From Ruegeria lacuscaerulensis (lineage in GTDB: Bacteria; Pseudomonadota; Alphaproteobacteria; Rhodobacterales; Rhodobacteraceae), in the NCBI RefSeq assembly GCF_013034685.1, contig NZ_WQGO01000006.1, forward strand, positions 186,001 through 250,000: 64,000 nt of DNA, in the 5' to 3' direction. Positions 26,542 through 34,964 of the stretch are shown piece by piece. Position numbers and translations under genes: made by a program. The notes under the pieces were generated by a model. It was not told the origin of the DNA, searched no databases, and was given only the letters and a program-made list of their open reading frames with translations. Each line of letters starts with the position of its first letter. Position 1 is the first letter of the stretch.

Positions 26542-29500
26542 ATGTCTCAGGACCTTAGGGACTGGCTGAGCGCGCTTGGATTGTCTGACTATGCGCAAGC
26601 CTTTTTGGATAACAAAATTGATTTCGCCATTTTGCCCGATCTGACGGGCGAAGACTTGATCGAAATCGGAGTGACCGCAGTCGGTGATCGCCGACGGCTT
26701 CTGCGTGCGATTTCGGAACTGGACGTGACCGAAATGGTCTCGGCCTACACGCCGCAGGCCCCGCTTGAGCCTGCCAAGCGGCAAGTCACCGTCATGTTCG
26801 CAGACCTGACCGGATTCACGCGCCTGTCCAGCGAGTTGGATGCAGAAGACATGCACGCGCTGCTGAATGAGTTCTTTCACAAGGTCGATCACGTGGTCGA
26901 GAAATACGGCGGGCGGATCGACAAACACATCGGCGACGCGGTCATGGCCGTATTTGGCGCGCCGATCTCGCACACCAATGACACAGAACGGGCGGCGCGG
27001 GCAGCGTTGGAAATTCACGCGGTCCTGCCCAGCCTGACGCGGCCTTTGACTTGCCATATCGGCATCGCCTCGGGGCAGGTGATCGCCAGCACGACCGGCA
27101 GCGAAGCGCATACGGAATACACGGTGACGGGAGATGGGGTGAACCTGGCCTCGCGCGTGACAGATATGGCGGGGGTTGGCGAGACGCTGGTGTCCCACGA
27201 CATTCAGCGCGCGCTGGGGCCCTTGTTCGTGGGCGAGTCGATGGGCGAGAAGGCGATCAAGGGTCTGAATGACCCGGTCGAGCTGTGGCGGCTGGAGCGT
27301 CTGGCGCAAAACATCCGGTCGCGCCGTCACCGCTTTGTCGGGCGCGAGCGCGAGATGTCCATCTTCGAGGCCACATTCGACCGTTGCAAGCGCCACGGCA
27401 AGGGCGAGGTGCATATCATTCTGGGCGAACCCGGTATCGGCAAAACACATTTGTCGGAACAGGTGGCCGAGCTGGCCAGTAGGCTGTCTTATTCCACGCA
27501 TACAGGCGTCGTGATGGATTTCGGCGCGCGCGAGGGGCATTCCGCCATTCAATCCGTCGCGCGCAGCATTCTGGGATTAGAGCCTAACGCCGATGCCGTC
27601 ACCAGCGCCGACGCTGCCAAGCGAGCAGTTGCGAAAGGGTGGGTGTCGCCCTCCAATGCCGCGCATCTGAATGCCTTGCTTGAGCTGGAACAGGACCCCG
27701 GTCTGGCGGAAGTTTATGCCGTGATGGACAACGCCACGCGCCTGCGCGGGCGGCGTAGTGTGATCGATGAATTGATCGCCGGGCGCAGCCGTGACAACCC
27801 GCTGTTGATCCAGATCGAGGATATCCACTGGGCCGCGCCGGATATCCTGACTGCCTGTGCCCATATGGCGGCAGCGACGCGTGACTTGCCCTGTGTACTG
27901 CTGATGACAAGTCGCGTTGAGGGCGATCCGATCGACCGGGAATGGCAGATGAGCACGGAGGGTGCCTTGATCTCCAAGCTGGAACTGGCGCCGATGGGAG
28001 ATGATCAGGCGCGCCAATTGGTCGAGGAATTCACCGGAATAGACCCTGAATTGCTGGAGGCCTGCGTAGAACGGGCCGGTGGCAACCCGCTGTTTCTTGA
28101 GCAGCTTCTGCGCAATATCGACGTGCTGAAACGCGAATCCGTGCCCGGCAGCATACAGGGCATCGTTCAGTCGCGGCTGGATTCACTGGACCGCAAGAAC
28201 CGGGCGGCAATTCAGGCGGCCTCGGTCCTGGGGCAGCGATTCTCACCTGAGGTGCTGAATTTCGTGCTGGGTGAGGGGCATCTGGATGTGTCCACCCTGA
28301 TCCGCTCGGCCCTGATCCGCGAGGCGGGGCAGGATCTGATGTTTGCCCATGCTCTGATCCGCGACGGGTCTTACGCCACGCTGGTCAAATCCGAACGTGC
28401 GCGGCTGCATCGGCAGGCAGCAAAATGGTTCGAGGATCGCGACGCCACCCTACGCGCGCAACATCTGGACCGGGCCGGGGCCAATAACGCTGCGCAAGCC
28501 TATCTTGAGGCTGCGGACAAGCTGATCCAGGCCTTCCAGTTCGACGATGCCAGCCCGCTGATCGAACGGGCACTGGAACTGCCTGCACCGGCCGGAGTGC
28601 GGTTTGATCTGCTTTGCGCGCGGGGGGAGACACACCGCCTACAGGGCTTGTCTGATGAGGCCCTGCGCGAGTTTCATGAGGCCGCATCGCTGGCCGATAC
28701 CGACGAACAGACCTGCCGCGCCCATATCGGGTTGGCGCAGGCCGCGCGACAGGCCAGCCGGTATACCGAGGCTTTGGAAAGTCTGGCGACAGCCGAGGCC
28801 GCCGCCGAGCGCTGTGGCTCGGATCGGGACATCGCTCAGATCAACTATGTGCGTGGCAATGTCTATTTCCCGCTGGGGCAGGTCGACAAGGCGCTGGCCA
28901 GCAATGAAACGGCTCTAACACTGGCGCGTAAGCTGGATTCGGTGCGACTTGAGGTTGGGGCGCTCAGCGGTTTTGGCGATGCCAATTTCATGAGCGCCAC
29001 GATGCAGACGGCGGTCGGGTTCTATACGCAGGCCGTCGAGCGGGCGCGTGAGAAGGGCCTTGTTCGGGATCTTGCGGCGAACCTGCACAACCTCAGCGTT
29101 GCGCGCAGCTATTCCGGCGATGTGGCGCAGGGCAAGATGGACGCGCAAGAAGCCATCGAGGTGTCGCAAAAGTATTTTGCCTTTGTGCCGGAATGCGTGG
29201 CCCAGACCTGTCTTGGCGTGGCGCATACCTTTCTGGGTGAGCTGGATCAGGCGTCCGAGGCCTTTTCGGTTTCCGCCGAGATTGCCAACCGGGTCGGGGC
29301 CAAACGGCTTGAGGCGCAGGCGCTAGAGCATCTGGCCCGCACACAGGTTTATACCGGGCAACTGGATCAGGCCCGGAAGACGGGCCAGCATGCGGTCGAG
29401 ATCGCGCTGGAACACGGCCGGAACTTTGTGGGCCCCAAGGCGCTTTCGGCGCTGGCTATGGCCGAGCCGGACGCTGTTGCGCAGAATCGTCATCTGAAAC

Positions 29501-29808
29501 TGGGGGCCGAGATCATCGCCGAGGGCTGCGTTGGCCACAGCCATTTGCATTTCTACACCGATGCCAGTGCGGTGATGTTGAACCGGCAGGAATGGGACCG
29601 GGCCACGGCCTATGCCGATGCCCTGGCCGCCTTTACTGCGAAAGAGCCGCTGCCCATGGTGGACCTGTCCATTCAGCAAACCAAAACGCTGGCGGAATGC
29701 GGTGCGTGGGGCATTCCGCTAACCGCACATGAAGGGCTGGAGGCCCTGCGCGCCGGGTTCCGCGACATGGGCATCACGCAGACGCTGGTCGGGCGGCTGG
29801 ACGATTAG
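26542..29808 (+). CDS. SAM domain / class III nucleotide cyclase / AAA ATPase / TPR signalling protein
   Basis: This is a 1,088-residue cytoplasmic protein. Residues 1-60 form a SAM domain (LRDWLSALGLSDYAQAFLDN). A class III cyclase domain follows at about 80-230 and keeps its catalytic set: metal ligands D88 and D132, base-recognition K128 and D198, and transition-state N201 and R205. A P-loop ATPase starts near 265 (FVGRERE), with Walker A GEPGIGKT (295-302) and Walker B LLIQIEDIHW (421-430). About 450 C-terminal residues are TPR-like helices. The residue pattern favours cAMP over cGMP. The channel-like gene follows after 12 nt. Input is unknown; there is no membrane segment. Confidence 0.88.
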   Translation: MSQDLRDWLSALGLSDYAQAFLDNKIDFAILPDLTGEDLIEIGVTAVGDRRRLLRAISELDVTEMVSAYTPQAPLEPAKRQVTVMFADLTGFTRLSSELDAEDMHALLNEFFHKVDHVVEKYGGRIDKHIGDAVMAVFGAPISHTNDTERAARAALEIHAVLPSLTRPLTCHIGIASGQVIASTTGSEAHTEYTVTGDGVNLASRVTDMAGVGETLVSHDIQRALGPLFVGESMGEKAIKGLNDPVELWRLERLAQNIRSRRHRFVGREREMSIFEATFDRCKRHGKGEVHIILGEPGIGKTHLSEQVAELASRLSYSTHTGVVMDFGAREGHSAIQSVARSILGLEPNADAVTSADAAKRAVAKGWVSPSNAAHLNALLELEQDPGLAEVYAVMDNATRLRGRRSVIDELIAGRSRDNPLLIQIEDIHWAAPDILTACAHMAAATRDLPCVLLMTSRVEGDPIDREWQMSTEGALISKLELAPMGDDQARQLVEEFTGIDPELLEACVERAGGNPLFLEQLLRNIDVLKRESVPGSIQGIVQSRLDSLDRKNRAAIQAASVLGQRFSPEVLNFVLGEGHLDVSTLIRSALIREAGQDLMFAHALIRDGSYATLVKSERARLHRQAAKWFEDRDATLRAQHLDRAGANNAAQAYLEAADKLIQAFQFDDASPLIERALELPAPAGVRFDLLCARGETHRLQGLSDEALREFHEAASLADTDEQTCRAHIGLAQAARQASRYTEALESLATAEAAAERCGSDRDIAQINYVRGNVYFPLGQVDKALASNETALTLARKLDSVRLEVGALSGFGDANFMSATMQTAVGFYTQAVERAREKGLVRDLAANLHNLSVARSYSGDVAQGKMDAQEAIEVSQKYFAFVPECVAQTCLGVAHTFLGELDQASEAFSVSAEIANRVGAKRLEAQALEHLARTQVYTGQLDQARKTGQHAVEIALEHGRNFVGPKALSALAMAEPDAVAQNRHLKLGAEIIAEGCVGHSHLHFYTDASAVMLNRQEWDRATAYADALAAFTAKEPLPMVDLSIQQTKTLAECGAWGIPLTAHEGLEALRAGFRDMGITQTLVGRLDD

Positions 29809-29820
29809 GTAAGGGGTTGA

Positions 29821-30984
29821 ATGAGTATCGAACGCAAAGTCTGGCGCATCTCAGGTGTATTGACGGTTCTGTTGTCCGTTTTGCTGATCGTACTTTGGAA
29901 CGCGCTGAACCATTTCGAAGGCGATCCGACGCAATTGCCCGATCAGGCTTCGGTCGAGGATTATCTGAAAGACCTTGAGACCGTGCCCGAATATCGCGTT
30001 AAAACCGGGATATTCATCAAGTCCTTTGTCTTTACCGGTGCCAGCGACGTTCATGTGACCGGCTATGTTTGGCAGCACTACAAGGATGGCGTGCATGATG
30101 CGATCAAACCGGCCAAGGACGATGTCGGGTTTGTTTTGCCCGATGCCTCGGACGCGGCCAGCGGGACGATTGAAGAGGCGTATCGCATTGATCAGGGCGA
30201 CGAAGAGCTGATTGGCTGGTATTTTGAACAGACCCTAAGACAGAGTTTCGATTACACCAGCTATCCGTTCGACCACAAAACCGTCTGGGTGCGGTTCTGG
30301 CCCGCCAGTTTCGACACTGCCGTGGCGCTAATCCCCGATTTCGACGCCTATCCCGCCACAGGGCCCAGGGATATTTTCGGCATCGACAAGCGCATCGTCA
30401 TGGGCACGTGGGAGCGTGAGAATACCTATTTCGATTATCGCCTGTCCGATCTGGGCACCACGATGGGCCTGAAGGATATCGACTTTCAGACCAACCTGCC
30501 CGAGCTGCATTATAACTTTGTCATCAAGCGCAATTTCGGCAACGCGTTCATCGTGCATATGATACCGCTGATCGTGGTGACGATGCTGCTGTTTGGCGCG
30601 GTGATGACCGTGACCCGTCGCCCCGAATTGGTCGAGAGGCATGATTTCAGTACCTCCAGCGTGATCGGTACCTGCTCGGTTCTGTTCTTCGTGATCCTGC
30701 TGGCCCATGTGCAACTACGCGAAGGCTTTGCCGGTTCGCCGGTGATCTACATGGAGTCGTTCTTTTTCCTGATGTATTTCCTGCTGCTGGCCGTGTCGGT
30801 GAACACCTATCTGTTTGCGTCCGAGGCCGTGCCATCCCTGCGGTTCATTCACTACAAGGACAACCTGATCCCCAAGGCCGCGTTCTGGCCCTTTGTTCTG
30901 CTGTGCATGGTGGCGATCACGGCCTACAACCTCAGCCTCAAGGCGGACCCCGAGGATGAGGCCGTGATCGAGATGCTTAACTAG
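29821..30984 (+). CDS. Pentameric ligand-gated ion channel-like membrane protein
   Basis: This 387-residue protein has an N-terminal membrane segment (11-28), a beta-rich extracytoplasmic domain (about 55-235) and four closely spaced helices at about 242-262, 278-297, 308-333 and 353-372. That order matches Cys-loop receptor relatives. Within the beta domain, TGIFIKSFVF and GYVWQHYKDG resemble the first strands, and YPFD (148-151) occupies the place of the F/YPFD Cys-loop motif. The two Cys-loop cysteines are absent, as in prokaryotic members. The extra N-terminal span is atypical. It is coupled to the cyclase gene and overlaps the convergent multidomain gene by 8 nt. Assignment is by pattern; structure prediction would settle it. 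Confidence 0.7.
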   Translation: MSIERKVWRISGVLTVLLSVLLIVLWNALNHFEGDPTQLPDQASVEDYLKDLETVPEYRVKTGIFIKSFVFTGASDVHVTGYVWQHYKDGVHDAIKPAKDDVGFVLPDASDAASGTIEEAYRIDQGDEELIGWYFEQTLRQSFDYTSYPFDHKTVWVRFWPASFDTAVALIPDFDAYPATGPRDIFGIDKRIVMGTWERENTYFDYRLSDLGTTMGLKDIDFQTNLPELHYNFVIKRNFGNAFIVHMIPLIVVTMLLFGAVMTVTRRPELVERHDFSTSSVIGTCSVLFFVILLAHVQLREGFAGSPVIYMESFFFLMYFLLLAVSVNTYLFASEAVPSLRFIHYKDNLIPKAAFWPFVLLCMVAITAYNLSLKADPEDEAVIEMLN

Positions 30985-33900
30985 GGGGCGTAAAACCCGG
31001 CTTTGGCGTGCCGGTCGCCATATCCAGCGTGTATTCCGCCACCACCCCGGCAGACCCATCGGCCCATTGGTCCAGATATTTGGTCGGATGCGCGATCACA
31101 TAGACATAGGCGGGTTTCTTCACCCCATCCAGCAGCACATTGATCCGCTTGCGGACATAGACATTCTCGGGCGAGCCGGGTCCGTGATAGCCTTCGAGCT
31201 TGTCCAGATCTTTCAACCCCGAGGATGACACGCGATAAACCTCGCCCCGGATCGGCTCGCCTCGTCCTTTCTGGTCAACCAGTGTGGCCATCCGGTGCAG
31301 GTAGCCGCAATTGGGATTGTCGCAATGGGGTTCGTGCGGAACGATCAGCGGCATCCGTTGCCGCGTCACCGCCTGCCCGACGAAATCATCCAGCACTTCG
31401 GCATGGGCGTCGTGGTTGGGGAAGCCTTTCTTCAGCGACCCGTAGGTGAAATACAGATAAGTCCGCTCGCGGTCGTCGATCAGATCGTCTTCGTCCACCT
31501 CTTCGGGGGCGATGACCGTGTGCGCATTGGCCCAATCGTCCAGCATCGCCGCAATCTCGGGCTTTACCTTCCGCACGTCCCTTGCGTTCTTGGGATCGCG
31601 CAGGAAATTGATGCAGGAACTGGCGTCGATCCCCGGCGCGCCCAGTAGAACCTTCACCATCTTGGCCGAGTTGTTCATTACCGCCACATGTAGGCTGGTA
31701 AAGCCGTGATCGTTGGTGGCGTTGACGTCGATCCCGCGATCTATCAGCTCTTGCGCTGCTTCAAGGTCGGGCTTGCCAAGGTCTTGCCCGTTTTCGTGCA
31801 GCTCGCCCTCACCACCGGCCGCATAGTGCAGCAGCGTGTCGCCATTGCTGTCATCGACGATGTCGATCCCAGCCATGCCCCGGTCGATGGCATCAAAGAC
31901 GCGCCCCCATTGGGCGAACTCGTCCGAGGCTGCGGCCTCCTGCGCCCATTTGCAGATATTGTGCTCCTGATCGGCTAGTTCTTCGAAGGCTTCGTCCAGG
32001 ACCTCCATGATCTGATCCGGGGTGGCCATCATGCCGATCCCCATCATGCCGTTCGAAAGCCGTCCCCGGCGCGGTCCGACGATATCGACCCCCAGATCCC
32101 GCAGCTTTTCAACATTGTTCTGGGTGGTGACGTTGTTCCACATATTCGTGTTGCATGCAGGGCAGAGGATCACCGGCTTGTTTCGGTACTGCCACGCCAC
32201 AAAGACAGAAGTCAGCAGATTGTCGGCAATGCCATTTGCGATCTTGCCCATCGTGTTGCATGTCACCGGCGCCACGATCACGCAATCGGCCCAGTCGCAC
32301 AGCGCCAGATGCGAAGCCCGCAGGGGCATTCCGAACTCGGTATAGCGGAAATTCCACTCATCATCGTCGCGGTAGTAATCATGATGCGAGATGTAATCCT
32401 CGATCGTTTTGGGGCGCATGGTTCTGGGGCCGTCTGTTTCGTCCTCGACCTCGATATCGCGAAAGAATTTCTCGGCCGAGACGGATGGGATCAGCTTGAC
32501 GTTATGGCCCGCATCCTTGATCCGTTTGACCAGATCCGGCACCTTATCCGCCGCCGAGGACCCGCAGGCACACAGCAGTACATTGCGCTTTTCGCTGGGC
32601 GCATCGGTCAGCCCGCCTTTGGGATAGCCAAAGATATTCTTGTCGAGGCTGGGGGATTCATGGCGCAGCAACACCGGCAGCCCGGCATCCTTGACGCTTT
32701 GCTGAAAACTGCCATCCAGAACGACATCGACGATATCCTTGCGCCGCCCCAGACATTCGCCCTGAAAGAACAGGTAGGGCGCGGTTTCCTTGCCGGTCAT
32801 CATCGTCAATTGTCGCCGCATCTTCATCACGTTGGCTCCGTGGCCTTCAATGTCGATCAGCCGGGCAGTGGTGATGCCGATATTGGCCAGCATACTGCGC
32901 AGCATATAGGACCACGGGTCCTCATCCGCGTAGAACAGGACGATCGGGTTCTCGCGCACGATCCGTTCCACATCAGTGGGGTCCTCGGGCGGCTCGTGTT
33001 CCTCGATCACCAGCATCGCAGGGTTTGACAGGTCACGCAGGCCGCGGAACAGATGCCCGCGCGGCGCTTGCCAGACTTGCGAGGTTGCGGGGCTCATATC
33101 CACCACGGTCACCAGATCGGTTGTCTCATCATAGGCGATGCACAGGCACCAGAATTCTTCCAGCAGCGCAGTCTCGCGATACACATTCGCAGGGGGGCGG
33201 ATCACTTCGAACCCCAGTACGCGGTTGAAGTCGATATTGATCATCAAATGCCGATCTTTTTCGGTGTTCAGACTATGCAATTGAGCGCGAAACCACTCTT
33301 GCGGCGTTGGATTCCCCTTTCCGGGGTGTTCGGTATAGCTGCGGAAAGTGCTGCCCAAATGCACATCGGGAGATTGTCCCAGATAGCGTTGCGCCAGCAA
33401 GTGCATTTCCTTGGCCGTGGACACCCGGTTGAGCTTGTCGGTCAGATTGGTCTGCGTGGCGATAAGCAGCTTGTCTTCATCCACCTGTTCATCCCCGAGG
33501 ATGTTGAGGCTTTCCGCCAGCACACCCAGCGAGTTCATGTTCGGGCTGGCCCGGCGGAACAGGTTGCGGCGTTTCTTGGGGTCTTTCGCCAGATATTCGG
33601 TGCTGTCCACATAGTTGCAATCCTGTTGCAGCGTTTGCAGCGTCGTCTTCACAGCCTCGAGCGCCGAGAACCGCAAAATCCCCCGTGACCGCATCGAGGT
33701 TCCGTCACGGTCGGACATGCCCGCCCATAGTCGGTCAATCGTCGTGACCCAAAGCTTGCCGTATTTCTCGGGGTGGACATCCATCATATGCACCAGACCG
33801 GTGCTGGGGTTGCATTTGGCGATGATCGCAAAATGCCCGCCCGGCATGTTCTGCTTGCCATGGGCCACGCCGACCTGAAAATTGGCCACCAGAATGTCGT

Positions 33901-34606
33901 TGTCGCCGCCCACCCGGTTGGATTCATCAATCGCCTGCAACAGCAACTCGACCGAGGTTGTGGCCTCATCCATGAAATAGGCCTGAACCTGTATCTTCTC
34001 ACGCAGGTCCTGCGTGTTGATGAATGTGCAAGCGACGTCGTAAAGCTCGCCCAGCGAAATCCCGTCATTGACCACAAAGGATGTGGGCAAGGCGCATTCG
34101 CGGAAGATGTCGTTGACCTCGTAGCTGAACCCCAGCGCCGACATGCTCAGCGCTGCGGCTGTCACGCTGCAACAGTTGATGGGTTGCTGAAAGTTGTGCA
34201 GATGCACGCTGACCAGATCCCCGAATAGGGTGTCGTAACAGTGTTTGCGGATATCAAGCGGGATTTCCAGCCATTGGCTGCTGGACAGATAGGCCAGCTT
34301 GGTCCCCGCCGTGGCCAGCGCCTGAAGGCTGACGGGGATATCGAAAATCTCAAGATGTTCTTCATAGAAATAGTCACCGGCGTCAGCGGTGGCCAAAACC
34401 ACCTCATCCTGCTGCAACTGGATCAGACCGGACAGGACCACATACATGCCTTCGGGTGGCAGGATGGTGTCGGCTTCAACCTCGAAGCACTCGAAATGCG
34501 GTTTGATGGGTTTGTCTTCCGATGCGGAAAGGATCGCATAGATCACTGACCAGTCGGACTCGGATGGATTGAATGTACGGAAATTCTCAATCGGATCTTT
34601 AGGCAC
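30977..34606 (-). CDS. Multidomain phytochelatin synthase / flavoprotein decarboxylase / gamma-glutamylamine cyclotransferase fusion
   Basis: This is a 1,209-residue soluble protein from GTG 34606, chosen because AGGGGGG lies about 7 nt upstream; longer TTG/ATG starts at 34762 and 34678 lack such a site. Approximate domains: cNMP-binding-like beta roll 39-118 with no canonical phosphate cassette; phytochelatin synthase 138-318 with triad C145, H258, D276; degenerate phytochelatin-synthase-like half 407-538; glutaredoxin fold 551-640 lacking its CxxC/CGFS site; PPC-decarboxylase-type flavoprotein 674-874 with active-site H766 and a PACNTNMW substrate motif; ankyrin repeats 921-993; and a cyclotransferase 1048-1180 with YGSLKKGFPNH and catalytic-type E1138. 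All enzymatic parts act on glutathione, Cys or gamma-glutamyl compounds. Domain calls are from motifs; the overall pathway is inference. Confidence 0.85.
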   Translation of the reverse strand: MPKDPIENFRTFNPSESDWSVIYAILSASEDKPIKPHFECFEVEADTILPPEGMYVVLSGLIQLQQDEVVLATADAGDYFYEEHLEIFDIPVSLQALATAGTKLAYLSSSQWLEIPLDIRKHCYDTLFGDLVSVHLHNFQQPINCCSVTAAALSMSALGFSYEVNDIFRECALPTSFVVNDGISLGELYDVACTFINTQDLREKIQVQAYFMDEATTSVELLLQAIDESNRVGGDNDILVANFQVGVAHGKQNMPGGHFAIIAKCNPSTGLVHMMDVHPEKYGKLWVTTIDRLWAGMSDRDGTSMRSRGILRFSALEAVKTTLQTLQQDCNYVDSTEYLAKDPKKRRNLFRRASPNMNSLGVLAESLNILGDEQVDEDKLLIATQTNLTDKLNRVSTAKEMHLLAQRYLGQSPDVHLGSTFRSYTEHPGKGNPTPQEWFRAQLHSLNTEKDRHLMINIDFNRVLGFEVIRPPANVYRETALLEEFWCLCIAYDETTDLVTVVDMSPATSQVWQAPRGHLFRGLRDLSNPAMLVIEEHEPPEDPTDVERIVRENPIVLFYADEDPWSYMLRSMLANIGITTARLIDIEGHGANVMKMRRQLTMMTGKETAPYLFFQGECLGRRKDIVDVVLDGSFQQSVKDAGLPVLLRHESPSLDKNIFGYPKGGLTDAPSEKRNVLLCACGSSAADKVPDLVKRIKDAGHNVKLIPSVSAEKFFRDIEVEDETDGPRTMRPKTIEDYISHHDYYRDDDEWNFRYTEFGMPLRASHLALCDWADCVIVAPVTCNTMGKIANGIADNLLTSVFVAWQYRNKPVILCPACNTNMWNNVTTQNNVEKLRDLGVDIVGPRRGRLSNGMMGIGMMATPDQIMEVLDEAFEELADQEHNICKWAQEAAASDEFAQWGRVFDAIDRGMAGIDIVDDSNGDTLLHYAAGGEGELHENGQDLGKPDLEAAQELIDRGIDVNATNDHGFTSLHVAVMNNSAKMVKVLLGAPGIDASSCINFLRDPKNARDVRKVKPEIAAMLDDWANAHTVIAPEEVDEDDLIDDRERTYLYFTYGSLKKGFPNHDAHAEVLDDFVGQAVTRQRMPLIVPHEPHCDNPNCGYLHRMATLVDQKGRGEPIRGEVYRVSSSGLKDLDKLEGYHGPGSPENVYVRKRINVLLDGVKKPAYVYVIAHPTKYLDQWADGSAGVVAEYTLDMATGTPKPGFTPPS

Positions 34607-34964
34607 GCCTGTTCCCCCCTGAACGTTGGCTTCAATGCATTTCAGGACCGATGTCGGGATCAACCAGAACAGGCGCATTGGTCCGGTAATTGGGCGCAAT
34701 GCGTTTCCCGACAGGGTCAGGGCCACGCGTGACGCGGAATTGGCGCGGACAAAATGGCCCAATAACCTGCACCTTACCTTAGGTTAGGCGGAAAATCACG
34801 GAAGTATTTGGATAATTGCATATCTACCCGGTGTTCGTGCGCTCCGTCTAAAAGACGAAAAAACCGACATTATGACGGATCAATTGGCAATTTCGTCAAG
34901 ATTGCCCCTGCGGATCGAACAGTCGCGCCTTCATACTTTTCCAAAACGATTGAGGAGGCGCGCT
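34607..34964. promoter_or_regulatory. Divergent intergenic region upstream of the multidomain gene
   Basis: About 360 nt lie between the GTG of the multidomain gene and the ATG of the dehydrogenase. Part of it could encode up to 52 extra residues of the multidomain protein if a TTG or ATG start is used. It contains the near-palindrome at 34772-34788 and otherwise shows no gene. Confidence 0.4.
34772..34788. promoter_or_regulatory. Near-perfect palindrome, candidate operator
   Basis: The 17-bp site CCTTACCTTAGGTTAGG has 8-base arms with one mismatch around a single central base. It lies between divergent genes, 166 nt upstream of the multidomain GTG and 177 nt upstream of the dehydrogenase ATG. 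The regulator is unknown. Confidence 0.4.

Noticed and set aside
25153..27552. Long antisense frames opposite the ABC ATPase and the cyclase
   Set aside because: Both lie opposite well-supported conserved domains and read as low-complexity basic protein.
30977..34606. Simple heavy-metal detoxification phytochelatin synthase
   Set aside because: The added decarboxylase, cyclotransferase and degenerate Grx modules, with no metal exporter or sensor nearby, do not fit plain phytochelatin synthesis.
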